Shown: positions 1 through 12,470, numbered from the stretch's first letter. The stretch is DNA of 64,000 bases from Uloborus plumipes (GCA_038373865.1 JAXGGA010004450.1:24283-88282), one strand, 5' to 3'. A program made the numbers and translations. Notes: generated by a model not told the origin, from the sequence alone.

Positions 1-453
1 ACACGCGATCTCTTTTTAGGTTACAGTGCAAAAACTAGGTACAAATGGCATACAAAAAAGTTAGTAAACAAATGTTTTTCATCTATTTAATCGCGCAAAA
101 TTACTGCAGACACTAGTTTCGGATTACAAGAAGCCCATTTCTTCAGTTCAACAAAGTGCACGATTTGGAATGAAAACTATAAGAAAAACTAAAAACAAAA
201 ACAATGTTTCAATGCAAGTTTTGTTGTGAAATACATTGCTCTTTCATTATGCACCGTAATTTTCTAAAAGAAATTTCCAACTAAATAATTTTGAAAAAAA
301 AAAAAAAAAAAAACCTTATCTCAACTATTTCACTTTGCTCCACATTCCCTTATTGTATCAAAATACTTAATCACACTCTTCTGAAGGGTAATCGTACTCA
401 ACTTGACTCGTCGTATTTGCATCCAGTGAAAAAATAACTATAATAACATTTAC

Positions 454-748
454 CTTGTATTAATTCCTTTACACACGAAACTCTATTGGCTAAATACTTC
501 TCTGGTCGGAAACGATCACGATGAAGCGGAAGAAGCAAATCATCAAAAGATGTATATTTGACTCTTGAGAATTCCATAATTAACTCAAGGTGAGCCAGAG
601 AATCCAAGCAAACGCAAAAGAACCTCCGATCTACATGCTGCAGAGGATTTGAATCGGAATGACAACATCGTGTGTTGGTCGAGTTTTGTTGTTCAGCTGC
701 AGCTTCACGCGTTAGTGGGTAATTTGTAAAGAGCTGACGCAAGAGGGA
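454..748 (-). CDS. Possible exon of unknown identity
   Basis: A 295-base open stretch on the minus strand is bounded by a plausible acceptor (CATACCCAG) and donor (CAAG/GTAAATG). It encodes about 98 residues, including REAAAEQQ, DRRFFCVCLDSLAHLELIME and DDLLLPLHRDRFRPEKYLAN, mixed charged and hydrophobic in a way that looks protein-like. I do not recognise a family. Its open frame needs phase 0 entry, while the last myosin exon ends in phase 1, so it cannot follow that exon directly. It may belong to another gene, to a later myosin exon after an unseen one, or be chance. Confidence 0.3.
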
Positions 749-1099
749 CTGGGTATGTATAAAACATACAACGGCACAGGTGATGATTTAAATGATAGGA
801 ATTGCTTTGGGTGGAAATTAGTTTTCCCAACATATTTTTGAGAATTTTGTAATGAAATTTTGCGTTCCTGAATGTCTTGGTCCAGTCTGCTCTTTGATTT
901 CTTAAGATTTGGTAAACAATCTCCATAAATATTTTTCTCCATGAATCGTAAGAGAAATCTCTACGTGTAATAATCTATAATACATTTTGACAGAATACAT
1001 TTTGGCTGGCAAAATGATTGATTCCAGGTCACAAGGGCTTTTATCGGGTTGCTTTTCGTGTAATTCTACGTAAAGAATGCCCGGAAACCTGTAAGGTCT

Positions 1100-1425
1100 T
1101 TTCTCGGTAAACATTGGTGGCTTTGTAAATTACTGTCCGTCCTTGAAAGACGCGCCTAGCACTCATGAACAGTTCCACTGAAAAACGGTATATGGGATGT
1201 GGGTGATAACTTTCCAAAGTTTTCAATTTAAAATTTGCATTTGCTATATCATTTTGACATATTCAACTAAACTATGTATTTGAAATTAGCATCGTTCCAC
1301 GATGTTTGATAGGGCTCAAAATGCTTTTTATTATTCTTCCCCTTATTTTTATATTAACTGACACCCCTATTTTGGTAAGATCAGAGAATACCTGACGCAT
1401 GCGTAAATACGCAGAAGGTTTTACC
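1100..1425 (+). repeat. Dispersed repeat, copy 1 (inverted relative to 25016-25330)
   Basis: This stretch aligns in reverse complement with 25016-25330 over about 310 bases. Shared blocks include TACTGTCCGTC(C/T)TTGAA, AACTAAACTATGTATTTGAA and GACGCATGCGTAA. The two copies differ by scattered substitutions and small gaps, so they are old. The open frame at 1041-1226 lies in the repeat and is not a gene. The element class is unknown. Confidence 0.7.
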
Positions 1426-1656
1426 TTAAAGAATCAGACAGTACTCTATAAACCAAATTCAGCTCATGCTTGTTCATCTGCATTTTCGAAAAATATATTT
1501 CTTCCGTATCCGTCAAAAGTATACTTATGAGTCTATTCGTTGGATTAAATGCGAAAATTAAGTTGATTATAGCTGGTTTTGCTAACAGTATCTTTGATCT
1601 CACAATACTAATTCTTAAGAAGTGCTATAGAATGTGATTTTTCTTATACTACTTAC

Positions 1657-1714
1657 GCTTGTACATTTTTAATACGTTCACTCTCCATCAGTGTTTCCCC
1701 TTTCGGGCCAATCT
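1657..1714 (-). CDS. Possible 58-base exon
   Basis: A short minus-strand stretch is flanked by a good acceptor (GTGTCTGCAG) and a consensus donor (GTAAGT). One frame is open and gives IGPKGETLMESERIKNVQ, with entry phase 1 and exit phase 2. The entry phase would fit the myosin exon ending at 10745, but the peptide does not look like the second half of SH3. No family is recognised and chance splice-like signals of this size are common. Confidence 0.2.
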
Positions 1715-4700
1715 CTGCAGACACATCTTACATGTAATACCAATCAAAGAGAAATAATTGTTTTGTTTTCACGTGATAAACGGCGAACGTGTTTAAGATA
1801 TTTGCTAAAACCCTAAAAATTCTCTATTTACACGATATGTATCTCACAGTATGCATGTTTGTACCAAGTTCTGCAGTAGATGGTATTTCGCATTCTGTTT
1901 AAAGCTTAGATTGTCAGGGACTCATCCTTCCGGGAACTTACAAAAGAAATAATAGCAAAAGTTGGTTTAAACACATTCTTAAGGGACGCGAATGGACGAC
2001 AAGAAGAAAATTGTTGAAATGTTCAGTCTAATCCTATCAATGTCACTTTTGACTTTTTTGCCCCTTACGTAATCTTACCGAAGGTATCGGCATGTCACAC
2101 CTTCGCCCCGCTGTATTCTTTGTTCCCGCGTGAGGGTGTTATTGGGTATCTCGAAATGACCCATGTTTATAGAATTATACCGAAGACGTAACGTACCATA
2201 AGGAATATTTAAATAAACACCCCTCAAAATCCAATTATTCTCTTCTGTATCCATATCATGCAGAAATAATGAAAATAAAAAAATGCATATGCATGAATAG
2301 TAATCCTTACATGAACCTCAATCAACAGCAGAAGTTTGTATCTTAGAACATGTTTTGCACAAAATCGACTGTTAGAGCAAAAATAGGAAGTTTTATATTG
2401 AATGGGACAAATAAGAAAGCACATCCATGGACTTTGTAACTACTTTATTTCAACAAACAAAAACCTACATTGAATCTTTAGATAGCCAAGTCTATGTAGG
2501 TGTTAGCGACACGAGTATATATGCAGTATTTTGGTTCCTACCCCACTCGTTATAGAATTTGTTTTTGTAAATGATTTGAGCGTTTCAGTTGTCCGCTGCT
2601 TTAGAGTGAAGACTTCATTTCCCAAGCTCTTGCAGGAGTAAGTCCTAGAGAAATTGAGGCACAAACACTTTGCCTCTAGAAAAATCTCACAGCAGAAAAA
2701 ATTACTAGGTGTTGGATCTAGAGAACTGAGTAGCTAACACAGCAATGGGATGTTTTTTGACATAGCACGATCAATCTAACGTTGGGCAAGACTATGAACC
2801 AGAAATTACTTCACTTTAGTGTTAAATGCTCTGATATACAATGATTCTTAATAGTAGAGTCATCAGGAGATGGCGGGTCAGTTGCAATCGAAAACAGAAG
2901 ATCTCAGTTTGTTGCAGGAAGGAGTGACAGACAAAGAGACTGATTGGAAATTATGAAAACTGATTCGGTCACGATTTAACTTCTCAAAAACTCCGAAATA
3001 AACTCTTCCAGCTGAAATAAACTCTTATGTCACACAAGCTAACTCATCCTGATCTGTCTAACTTTACGAAATTTCGTACGAAAATGCCTTTGAACAACGA
3101 TCAATTATGATATTCTTGGCATGTTCCACAATACAATGAGCTTTCTCACATATGGATAGAGCTGTTTTGGCTAACATGTGCCCATAGCAGCAATTTTACA
3201 GCAGGGCGATTTTTCATCTTTGCTATAGAAAATTTGTCTGATTGTAGAAAGAATCAACTTGTTTCAAATGAATAAATCAACAGCAGAATTTGTACGAAGT
3301 TATTCTTTTCGCTGTATTCAATATGAAACACTTTCCATTTTGCTGTCAATCAGCAGCATTCACCTTGAATGAGATAAAAATAAGCAATCGATTATGTTTC
3401 GTTGATGTCATAAGAACTTATCTTATTTCAAGAACTCACGCAAAAGATTTGGAGATGGGCTTGTGATGATAGCGGACAGGTGCAAACGTTAAATCTTCAA
3501 CTCTATTTATGTCTGAATATATATTGTACTAACAACTGAAGTTGTTTCAGTTGGCTGTTTTGTCCTAGGTGCTCAATTGTGTCAAATGAAAAATATCCTA
3601 CTGAGTTTATGTCCAAATATGCCGTATAAAGGATTTTGTTTTCATTTCAATATGAACAATTTATTTACCCTTTTTAACAGCTTTTTCAACAAACTATAGC
3701 AATCGAAATTAAAACTAATTTTTTTTGTTTTATCTAATGAAAGTTATGTATTTAAACCGATTAGTGTTTGATAAAGTTAAAATTACTAAAAAGGTTAACT
3801 TTTCAACGATGTTCCCTTTTCGGCAGAAAATACTTTTAAATTAAAAAATAAAATCCTAAAAAAAGCATAGTTTGTAGCGATTATGAAATATTTGACTGTA
3901 ATAGATTAATAATGACAAAAAATATTTTGTTGTCCAAGCGATCCAAGTTCTGTACATTTGGATTTTCAGTTCAGTTTTGACATGAACCAAAATAGCTACA
4001 TCTATCCTTAAATGTTACAAAAACGACTATAAATAAGCTACCAACCTCGCAACTTAAAGCATGTATAAAGCTTATTTAGAAATTTTCTTAGAACTACACA
4101 GCATTAACATTCGAAACTCTTAATTTCTTACGGAAAGCGTTTTTAAAAACTAGTCGGAAAAAAAGTAGAAAAAATCAGGTATTGAAAGAGTGCCTAAAAA
4201 ATTCTTTCTGAGGTAGAAAATGGTCCCTAAGGTTCATGCTTTCGGAGTCAGAGAGCATATCTCATTAACATGTCCAACACCATGACATTGTTGTCGCAGC
4301 AGGAATAAGACGGTGTATAGAACTGAGCACAATTCGACCGGACGTGCGTCACTCCGTAAACCGGAAATAATTCCACAGTTTTACACCAGACAAAGTTGCA
4401 ATATGAAGGGAAATTGTGTATTTTTGTTGTAGAAGGATGAAAAAGATGTAGGGCAATGAAAAACATTGGGAGAATTGGTGATGTGAAACCTGCTTAAGAA
4501 TTGTTATGAAAAACATTTGTATTTTAATGTGAATATTCTTTTGGTAAATTATTAGAAATTATGAGAAATGTTTCTGAAAGATCTGGTTCCATTCACAGAT
4601 GCTGTAAAATAAAGGTATTAAGTGCACGTGGCTCATTCGAAACTCAGCTTTTCAGATAATAAAATTTTGGTTTTTGCATCTAAGGCAAACGAACGAGAAA

Positions 4701-4985
4701 AAGTTAAAATATATTCTCCTCAATTGAGTTAGTAAAAATATAAATAAAAAAAAGGGGGCTAAAAGTTTTTAAATGCTGATTTTTGCTACATGTATTGTGA
4801 AATTAATGGAAAGCTCCAGGTTAGGAAAAACAATTGAAATAAGACGGGATTTAAATTTTTGAGCTTTTTTTTTTTTTTTTGTAAGAAATAAAAAATAAGA
4901 CTTATGTGGGTGTCACCTGTTAACAATTCGAGCCTCGTTGAAACCAACTCAAAGAGACCTTTAAATAAATCCATCTCAACCGTAG
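1715..4985. other. Unannotated non-coding stretch
   Basis: About 3.3 kb of AT-rich sequence with short homopolymer tracts. I see no exon with coherent splice sites, no clear terminal inverted repeats and no long open frame with protein-like composition. Presumably it is intron or intergenic DNA. Confidence 0.4.
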
Positions 4986-5023
4986 TTCATCTTACCCGAA
5001 CCAAAGTTACAAGCAATAATGGC

Positions 5024-5324
5024 TGTTCGCATTACGACCGTTTCGTCCGTTTTCGGATAACGGACGGAGGTGAAAAATTTCGAGCATTCGCACTAGCTTC
5101 GTCCGAAAGTCACGTGACGGTATTCCCCCACTAATTATGAAAAGCGCGCACCTGGTGAGAGCCAATAAAATCGCTACCAAAAAATCGGACCGCTGTCGGC
5201 GCCGACGACATCTAGCATTCTAGAACGGTGACGGAAGCCGATGATTCTGCGTGCTGTCATGGCAACGGGTTCCGAAAAACCAGTTTCGCAGCGAAAAATT
5301 CGTAACGAGTCGTAATGTGAATAA
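5024..5324 (-). mobile_element. MITE family A, copy 1 (TTCACATTACGACCG ends)
   Basis: The ends are inverted: the left reads TTCGCATTACGACCGT and the right AGTCGTAATGTGAATAA. The interior aligns in reverse complement with 15114-15440, including CCTGGTGAGAGCCAAT(A/C)AAATCGC and GACGACATC(T/A)AGCATTC. It is a short non-autonomous DNA transposon. The small open frames across it on both strands are element sequence, not genes. Confidence 0.75.
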
Positions 5325-5975
5325 ACGGTAGTAAAAAAAAAAGAAAAGAAAAAAACCGGTCGTAAAGTGAATAGCGCTATGGACTAGGGACCGGAGACGG
5401 AGTTCGTCTTCGCAGTAATTCATTTTTAGCGTGTTCAAACTAACAAAGTTCGAATGCACAAAGGGTTGATTTGAAGATATGGACACTTTTCGACTTATTT
5501 CATGGTGTTGACATCAATTTGAATGCTTGCTTATCAAACATCACTTACTCATTATTAGCATTACCTAAACAAAGTTTATGAGAACGCTTCTTGTTAGGCA
5601 CCGGTAAGAATGAGTTAACCAGTTGCTCTATTCGAACATTAATCAAAGTATCTTCAATATTTTATAAATCTTGGACCGCTATAGGATACATGAAAATTTT
5701 GCCCGTAAAAATGTTTTGTAGCACCTTGCCATGCCTAGTGAAGTGCCCTACTTTATACCAATGCCCAGCAACGGCCTCGGCTCCAATACATTAACTACAC
5801 ATCGGTAACATTATATTCCAATCAAAAACATTGAAATTGAACTCATAGAGGCAAATTCTGACATAATTTCACACATAAAGACAAAATTTTCAAAAATAAA
5901 TTTTTAAAACAGTAATTTAGGAACTCAGGATTTTTTATTTTTTCATTGAGCTGTCCCTTTCTTTCAGCAAGGTCT

Positions 5976-6317
5976 GCACTGCAAAAAATGAACTGTTTTT
6001 ACAGTATAATACTGGCAGCCGAGGTTCCAGTTTAAAACTGTTAAATGCACAGTAATAAACTGTAAAACTAGTAATTTTACAGTTTCTTACTGTAAAGTTT
6101 GAAATTATACAGTTTATTGCCGTAAAATTTAGCTGTATTATACTGTAAAAACAACAGTATTGGCATCAGAGGTTCAAGTTTAAAACTGTAAAATTCACAG
6201 TAAACTGTTACATGAGCAATTTCACAGTTTAATACAGTAAAAGTAGCCATTTTTAGTTTTTTACTACAAAATTAGCTGTATTATACTGTAAAAACAACAT
6301 TCATTTTTTACAGTGTA
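5976..6317. mobile_element. MITE with CACTG(C/T)AAAAAATGAA termini and ACAGTA-rich interior
   Basis: The left end CACTGCAAAAAATGAACTG and right end CATTCATTTTTTACAGTG are inverted. They extend inward to TTTTTACAGTATAATA and its complement. Inside are two diverged direct copies of a block starting at GAGGTTC(C/A)AGTTTAAAACTG, about 150 bases apart. The motif ACAGT and its complement recur more than fifteen times. The target duplication is unclear. Confidence 0.65.
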
Positions 6318-6439
6318 CGACTGTGAGAGAAATACGCAGAACTATTTATTAATGTCGTTTTAACTCTCAAGCGAATTGTGAATACGAGATCATATTTTCA
6401 GCAAATGACTACAAATTGTCATCAATGGTATATGACAGT

Positions 6440-7050
6440 AGTGTATGTGAAGTCAAATCTCGAAATCCAATACAAAGGACCAAGAACGTTTCATTGCGAA
6501 GTTGCCACGTTTACAGCAATTGCAATAATAGTTTTTGAAGAATGTGATAAAATCTTCTGCGACCTTCTGAAGCTCACTTCCTGAGTACGGCGCAACAATA
6601 GGTTTGATTAGCTGGTGAATTTCAAGAATTTCACAAGCATTATACTCCGCTGTTAATATTTTGCAGATTCGACAATAATAGTTATCCCCCAATAGCCCTT
6701 CGATGCTGACAGGATTTAATGAGTTCTCATTAATACGAGATAGCGATAAAACTGCATCCAATACATACTTAAAAATATTTGCGTGCCCAATATGTTGCAA
6801 TCCTGTCAATAGAAAAGACGACAGGTTCAATTTTAATGATTTGATTCCGAAAGTGTTGAAATTTGTTTTCACTGCTTCACAAGTATTAACAATAATCATT
6901 ACCTCCAAAGTTTATTGCTGCTATCCTTATCAAAGGAGTTTTAATTATGATGCCGATATTCTGAACTTTAGCTTTTGGGTCATTTAATAAAAAAGAAAAT
7001 AAAGCATCCGATGCATACTTTGAAATGCACATATGTTCAATTTGCATTTG
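6440..7050 (-). pseudogene. Decayed coding-like repeat segments
   Basis: A 151-codon open frame on the minus strand (6453-6908) has a protein-like composition, with HIGHANIFKYVLDAVLSLSR and SGSELQKVAEDFITFFKN. A related block just upstream on that strand (near 6985-7045) gives HMCISKYASDALFSFLL. A third, with stops, lies near 8570-8690 and gives GNSDIFKYASD. The shared pattern is I-(F/S)-K-Y-x-(L/S)-D-A-(V/L). This could be a tandemly repeated exon or an old gene fragment. No family is recognised and no splice structure is convincing. Confidence 0.3.
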
Positions 7051-8141
7051 GGGTGCGACATCGAAGGTAAAACGTCGATGTTTTAAGACATCGATGATCG
7101 ATGTTAGGAAATTAAGACATTGATGGTATTGATATATCGACCAAAAAACATCGATGTTCGTAAACATCGATCTCTCTCTTTTTTTTTTTTTTAATGCTTG
7201 CACATTTAAATGTACAGTAATACAGTAACTCCTCAATACATTGCGCCTCTTTGTGTCACTCAGTTTTTTCTTTTGTTTCCTGAAAACATCAACCGTATGA
7301 TATTGATGTCAATTATAGAAAAACGTTCTTAGTGAGATAGATACTGCAACTGTTGATGAATTATGTAACTTTTATCTATCACATATTTTTTGAAACTCTT
7401 TTTCCGAAGGTAAAACATCATTATCAAGAAAAAAAAAACTCAAACGCAAAACAAAGATTATTAAAAATCATTGACCGCAAATCATGGTTAGTAATTTAAA
7501 AAATATATATGTTTCAATACGATAGATATTGCAAGTGTTAAAGAGGAATCTTTTTATCGCATATTTTTATTGCTTTTAGCAGAAATGTAAAACTGACATC
7601 GGAAGAAAAAAAAAACATTGAACGCGAAACAACAGTCATTAAAAGACATCGACCGTAAAACATCGATGGTCACTATCAAAAACCTCTTCCAACGAGATTG
7701 ATAGTGTATCGGCTGATATGATTAACAATGTAACTTTTGGCCCCATATTCTTTACGATTTTTTTTTTTTTTTTTTGCTGAAATATGAAACATCGACATGA
7801 AAAATAATGATAAAATAAATAAATTAAAAAAAAACAGCGAAAGCAAATTAGAGATGTTTCAGAAACATAGAGAGAAAAACATCGATAATAATCATAGATA
7901 ATGTTCTCCCATGATGTCAATACTGAAACTTCTAATTAAAGATAAGAACTTCTTAATACGTCTGCTTAGTCACATATCATTATCAAGCTTTCTTTGCTGG
8001 ATTATAAAACATCGACATCGAAAAAACATCAAACCCAAAGCATCGATGTTGGAAAAACATCGACCCTCAAACATCGATGGTGAAAACCTCGATATTTCCA
8101 AAACATCGACATCGATGTCGCAGCACTAAGTCGCAGCACCC
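7051..8141. mobile_element. Element rich in (A)ACATCGA motifs
   Basis: About 1.1 kb contains dozens of copies of ACATCGA, CATCGATG and their complements, dense at both ends and sparse in the middle. The left end reads GGGTGCGACATCGA. The right end read inward on the other strand has GGGTGCTGCGAC followed by GCGACATCGATG, so the ends are inverted with a small offset. It separates two of the decayed coding-like segments, suggesting insertion into them. The interior is AT-rich with no transposase. Confidence 0.55.
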
Positions 8142-10744
8142 TAGTTGGAAAAATATATTTGAGTGAACACACCTCTTATAACAGCCTGGATGTCATACCT
8201 GACGATAGCTTGTAAGACCAAGAACAAGATTTTAGATTTTAATTTAAGCAGACATTCTTTTTTTTTTTTTTTCAAATAATGGTTAATTGAAAACAGATAC
8301 ATGAAATTGCTCGATTTTTATTGTAATAAACCAAATATTTCGGATTCCACCCGCCCCCTACTACAGCTCAACTAACATTATACAATCGCGTTAACAGGAA
8401 AAAAAAAATACAAGTTGAACTTAACCAATTCCTGAAGTATTGAGATCCGTTGTCACTCTCAGAAATTCCAACAATAACTGGTGATTCCCAAAAAGGTTGC
8501 TGCTGCAAGCATGGCGTAATGAATCTACATTGATATGAAGGCAATCAACTGAGTTCGATTAACCGATTTGCTGTTTACAAAACATTATCCGATGCTTACT
8601 TGAAAATATCTGAGTTTCCAAGATAATACAATCATATCAATAGAAAATAAGTCAGTTGAACTTCGCTGGCAAGTATTGAAACGAACTACCATCATTTTAC
8701 ATTTTACAAATTGTGCAATTATCGCAATACCCCCCCCCCCCCAAAAAAAAAAATACAACAATGATAGGACTAGCTCTCATTAGTCAACTGAAGTCAATTA
8801 TCCATGTGCTAATTCCAAAACATGTTGTTTTCTATACATTAAGACATTTAATTGCAGTGGGATGCAATTATATCAGTGGGGGAAAAATGGCAGTTCGAAT
8901 GTCAATTATACCGTATACATTGTAATCCATTGTTATTATTTTCGAATCCTAGATTAAGCACCATCACTAAGAATACAGCATATTTGGTAGGACATCGATT
9001 ACTGAAGAACTTTTACTGAAGAAGTAAATAACTTTTGAAAAAGTTTTTTAATAACATTTTACACATTGAACACACATGTTCACTCTGAAATTTTTTCGAA
9101 CCAAGTAATACAAAAGTATCAACGGAAAAAAAAATGTGTTTGGAAGCGATGTTTTCTTAATTAACAATTCGAAACTGTTTCAAGTGCAGCAGAATCTCAG
9201 TTACGGTGCTTTATCGTGACTGAATTGATTATTCAGGTGAAATTGTGGCGCCAAGTCTGGATGAATTTATTTTCGTCTTCTTTCTGTTTATCCTGCTTAC
9301 ACGAAAGAAATAACAGAGATCTTAATGATATAGCCTCATATGATGTTTTAAAACAATTATATTATTCGGGGTGGGGGCTTTTCTAGATGATTTTGACACT
9401 ATTTTTGATGATTCTAGTGTGTTTGCCTGTCCCCATGAATGCAAACATGACCATTTTTATAATTAAGTGTAATAAATAACGGAAACGATGCATCCCCAGA
9501 AATATAAATATACATTAATGCAATGCCATAAACGTGTTTATATATCTATAAATGTAACTTGAACAAATATAAATAGTTGGAAAAGTTTCTTTATTGAAGA
9601 TCTGCAATGCGACTTGGATGCAACATCGATGATTCCTTGATTTTTTTTTTTACAAAGTCAAAATATTTTTTGACTATGGAGCTCATACAAGTAAAAGCCA
9701 TACTCTGGTTTCACACAAACGAAAATAAATAATAAAAATAAATAAAGTGAAAACAACATAAAAAGATCGGATCTCTTGATTATTTCAATATTTTAGATGC
9801 GATATTCCCCGTAAGTCTCCTTTACCGCAAATGCTTATGTTTTTCGTTTTCTTTTTTTATTTTGCCTCTAGTACTTTAGGAGGATGTTAACTGTTAATAT
9901 AATGCTTTCTCTTCCTGAAAAATAAAAATAAAAAGAAAGAAAGAGAAACCAAAAATAAGGTATTTGGTTACCTCACCAATCTATACGATCAGAAGTATGA
10001 CAACTTCCAATAATTTATAACCTAGAAATCATTTTAGAGGCCTAGCCGAGCTACCCAACTTTTTGGTTCTAAGTAAGCATTGCGCCCAGCCTTGTTTCAA
10101 ATTATTTGTAAATACGTTATTAAAGCCGCTAATTGCTATTTCTCAAATATAACTGATGAGAAGTTGAATGACAACCCACTTTGAGCAAATGTATCAAGTT
10201 TACTGATTTCTCAAATTACATAATTGCTTTTCTGAAAATGTGTTTTGTAAGCAACTGCATTTTCAAACTTCACTTGTTTTAAGTTGGAATTAATGAAATC
10301 TTCTTTTTACATCGACTAAAATGGCCAAACTTCAATCAGGCAACAACATCTGAAGCTTAGCTGCCAATTTTTCTCAACGCGATTTTCGTACTCATACTAG
10401 TAGTTCCACGCTTTCCCTTTGAGCCCCGTGAGACCCCAACCACCCCAAAGCCCTAACAGTAGGTCTCTTCCTTGCCCACTTCCAGCGCGAAGTGAGTACA
10501 GAGCGTGGTGAAGGTCCTTCGCTCTGCTATTTCCTACGCTTTGTTCCTCTAGACTCTAGTAAATTTGCTCCAAACAGCGAAAAAGAGCTGCGCTCTAACG
10601 GAGATTTTTCTCACGATCTGCATCTGTCTCTTTTAGAACCAAATGTCACATGAGTAAGTTCCCCTAATACAGTGGCTTTGCTATAAAAAAAAAAAAGAAA
10701 AAAATCGTGAAAATAAAAAGTAAGAAAGTTATAAAACATCCTAC
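8142..10744. other. AT-rich stretch between SH3 exon and CATCGA element
   Basis: About 2.6 kb. It contains a third decayed coding-like segment near 8480-8930 and several T or A tracts. A GC-richer patch near 10380-10620 has no recognised feature. The expected second SH3 exon was searched for here, as phase-1 entry with TGG near its start, and was not found. Confidence 0.4.
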
Positions 10745-10865
10745 CTTTGTCGAGGTGTAGATTTCTGTTCTTCACTACCCGAATGATGTCATTTTCTCTG
10801 AAGCTAAGAAGAGTGGCTTCTCTGGTTACATAATCAGCAACAGCTCGAACATATTCATGGCCACC
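10745..10865 (-). CDS. Myo15: Myosin XV exon o: first half of SH3 domain
   Basis: A 121-base exon, residues 895-934 plus one base. The acceptor is TTTCATTATAG and the donor ACAAAG/GTAGGA. GGHEYVRAVADYVTREATLL contains the ALYDY-like strand of an SH3 domain, here AVADYV. SFRENDIIRVVK matches the L-S-F-x-x-x-D-x-I core, with RT-loop acidic residues. The exon ends before the expected second half (Trp-Leu/Met-x-Gly, then F-P-x-x-Y-V). The exon that should carry that half must begin in phase 1. I did not find it between 1 and 10744, so it may lie outside the window. Confidence 0.86.
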
Positions 10866-11209
10866 CTATAATGAAATTGCACGCAAATTGCTGAAAATTT
10901 ATAACTTAACTAACACATGAAAATTACTCATGAAATTATTGCTAACAAAAATATTCAATGGTGGAGTGGTGGTTCACTTCAATCCTGTATTTTCATATGT
11001 GTTAGATAATTTTATTTATCTCGATTTGTTTCTTTTTTAAATCACTACGGTGTTCGTGAAATAGAAAAATTATAATGTATGTCTCTAAATATCTTGACTT
11101 TTCAGCTAAATTTAAACAAATTCACTCAAAAATAAATAAAAAAGAAAATAAAAAACAAAAACCATAAAATTAAATTCAAGAAATGTATAAAAATTCCAAC
11201 AAAACTTAC

Positions 11210-11260
11210 CTGAGCAGCTTCAACACAGTAACGTTCAACCATATTACGAATTTTCTCGGC
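11210..11260 (-). CDS. Myo15: Myosin XV exon n: FERM F3 C-terminal helix
   Basis: A 51-base micro-exon of 17 codons, residues 878-894, phase 0 at both ends. The acceptor is CTTATTTCAG and the donor GCTCAG/GTAAGT. It encodes AEKIRNMVERYCVEAAQ, the amphipathic helix that closes the F3 lobe and leads into the SH3 domain. It is too short for any length-filtered open-frame search. It is supported by splice sites and by continuity with exons m and o. Confidence 0.84.
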
Positions 11261-11717
11261 CTGAAATAAGAAAGAGTTGCATTAATATTCGACTTACAAA
11301 ACTGAATAATGAAACTAAAGAAGAAAGAAACTATTTTTTTTTCTTTGAAATTCATAAGATATGATTATATTCTTGAACCGTTTTAGCAAAGTGCTTATTC
11401 TTTTGTAGAGAAAAAGAAGTAGAGTATTCAAGAAAAATTTCTCACACAAATCTCCATATTAGGCACTCCTGAATCAGTTTTTTTTTGTCATGTCCGTACG
11501 AATGTATGTGGTACCCAAAAAATCAATTCTCGAAACTTCCGAGTGTATTTTGACGAATTCTGTCCTGTGTTTGTACATCGGTGTGTGCGTATGTGTTTCT
11601 CGCAAAAATAAAAAAATGGTAACTTGTACAAGGTTGAAATTTTGCTTGTAGTATCCTTAAAACGGACATCTTTATTGACAAGTTTGTTTCGTTTAAAAAA
11701 TTCCCCATAAACGAACA

Positions 11718-12140
11718 TCTCCCTAAACCTGTGCTTCTTGGCGAGAAGCACAGGTCCCGTTCTCAGTTCCGTTAAATGAAGGGATAGCACCAAAGTTGCA
11801 CATTAAAGTCCTCAGGACGAAATAAGTTTCTCACTAATGAAGCTCCTACTAAGCCTTTGCTTATTGACGATAGATCTCAGACCCGTTAAGAGAAGATAAT
11901 AGTAAGAAGATTGCACATCAAAGTCCTCAAGATGAAGGAAATTCTCCATTCATGAAGCTCTCACTAAGCCTTTGTTGATGAGAATTTTCAATCCCGTTAA
12001 ATGAAAAGAATAGTAATAAGGTTGCACATTAAAGTTCTCAAGGTGAAAGAAGTTCTCCATTAATGAAGCTCAATATGCCTTTGCTCATTGACGAGAATTC
12101 TCAGTCTCGTTGAATGAAAAGAATAGTGTTTCCTTAATAT
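11718..12140. repeat. Minisatellite-like tandem repeat, ~120-base unit
   Basis: Roughly three and a half diverged units each contain AAG(C/T)CTTTGCT, TTCTCAG(A/T)C(C/T)CGTTAA, TTGCACAT(T/C)AAAGTCCTCA and TCCATTAATGAAGCTC. Positions of the GCACATTAAAGT-type block are near 11798, 11912 and 12025. It lies in the intron between exons m and n and shows no coding pattern. Confidence 0.65.
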
Positions 12141-12470
12141 CAAAGTCTCTGATTATTTTCTGCCCTACTATTAACCTTGGTCATAAAATAACGATAAGAG
12201 TCGAATCATGTTGTAAGGAAGTGCAAGATATCACTGATGATTTTTCGTTGTACGTGTGTTGTGAATGTTAACATTGTTTTTTAATTTGAGTTTTGGATAA
12301 CCAAAGCCTTCACTAAAACGAGATTTTCAGTACAACAATCTTTTCTAAAACGAAAATTGACTGCATGTGTTATAGCATTATTAGTCAGCACCCAATTAAG
12401 CTAATAAAGTAGTTTACACAACAAAATTATAAAGAAATTCCTTAGATAAAAATAACGAATCTATAATATA

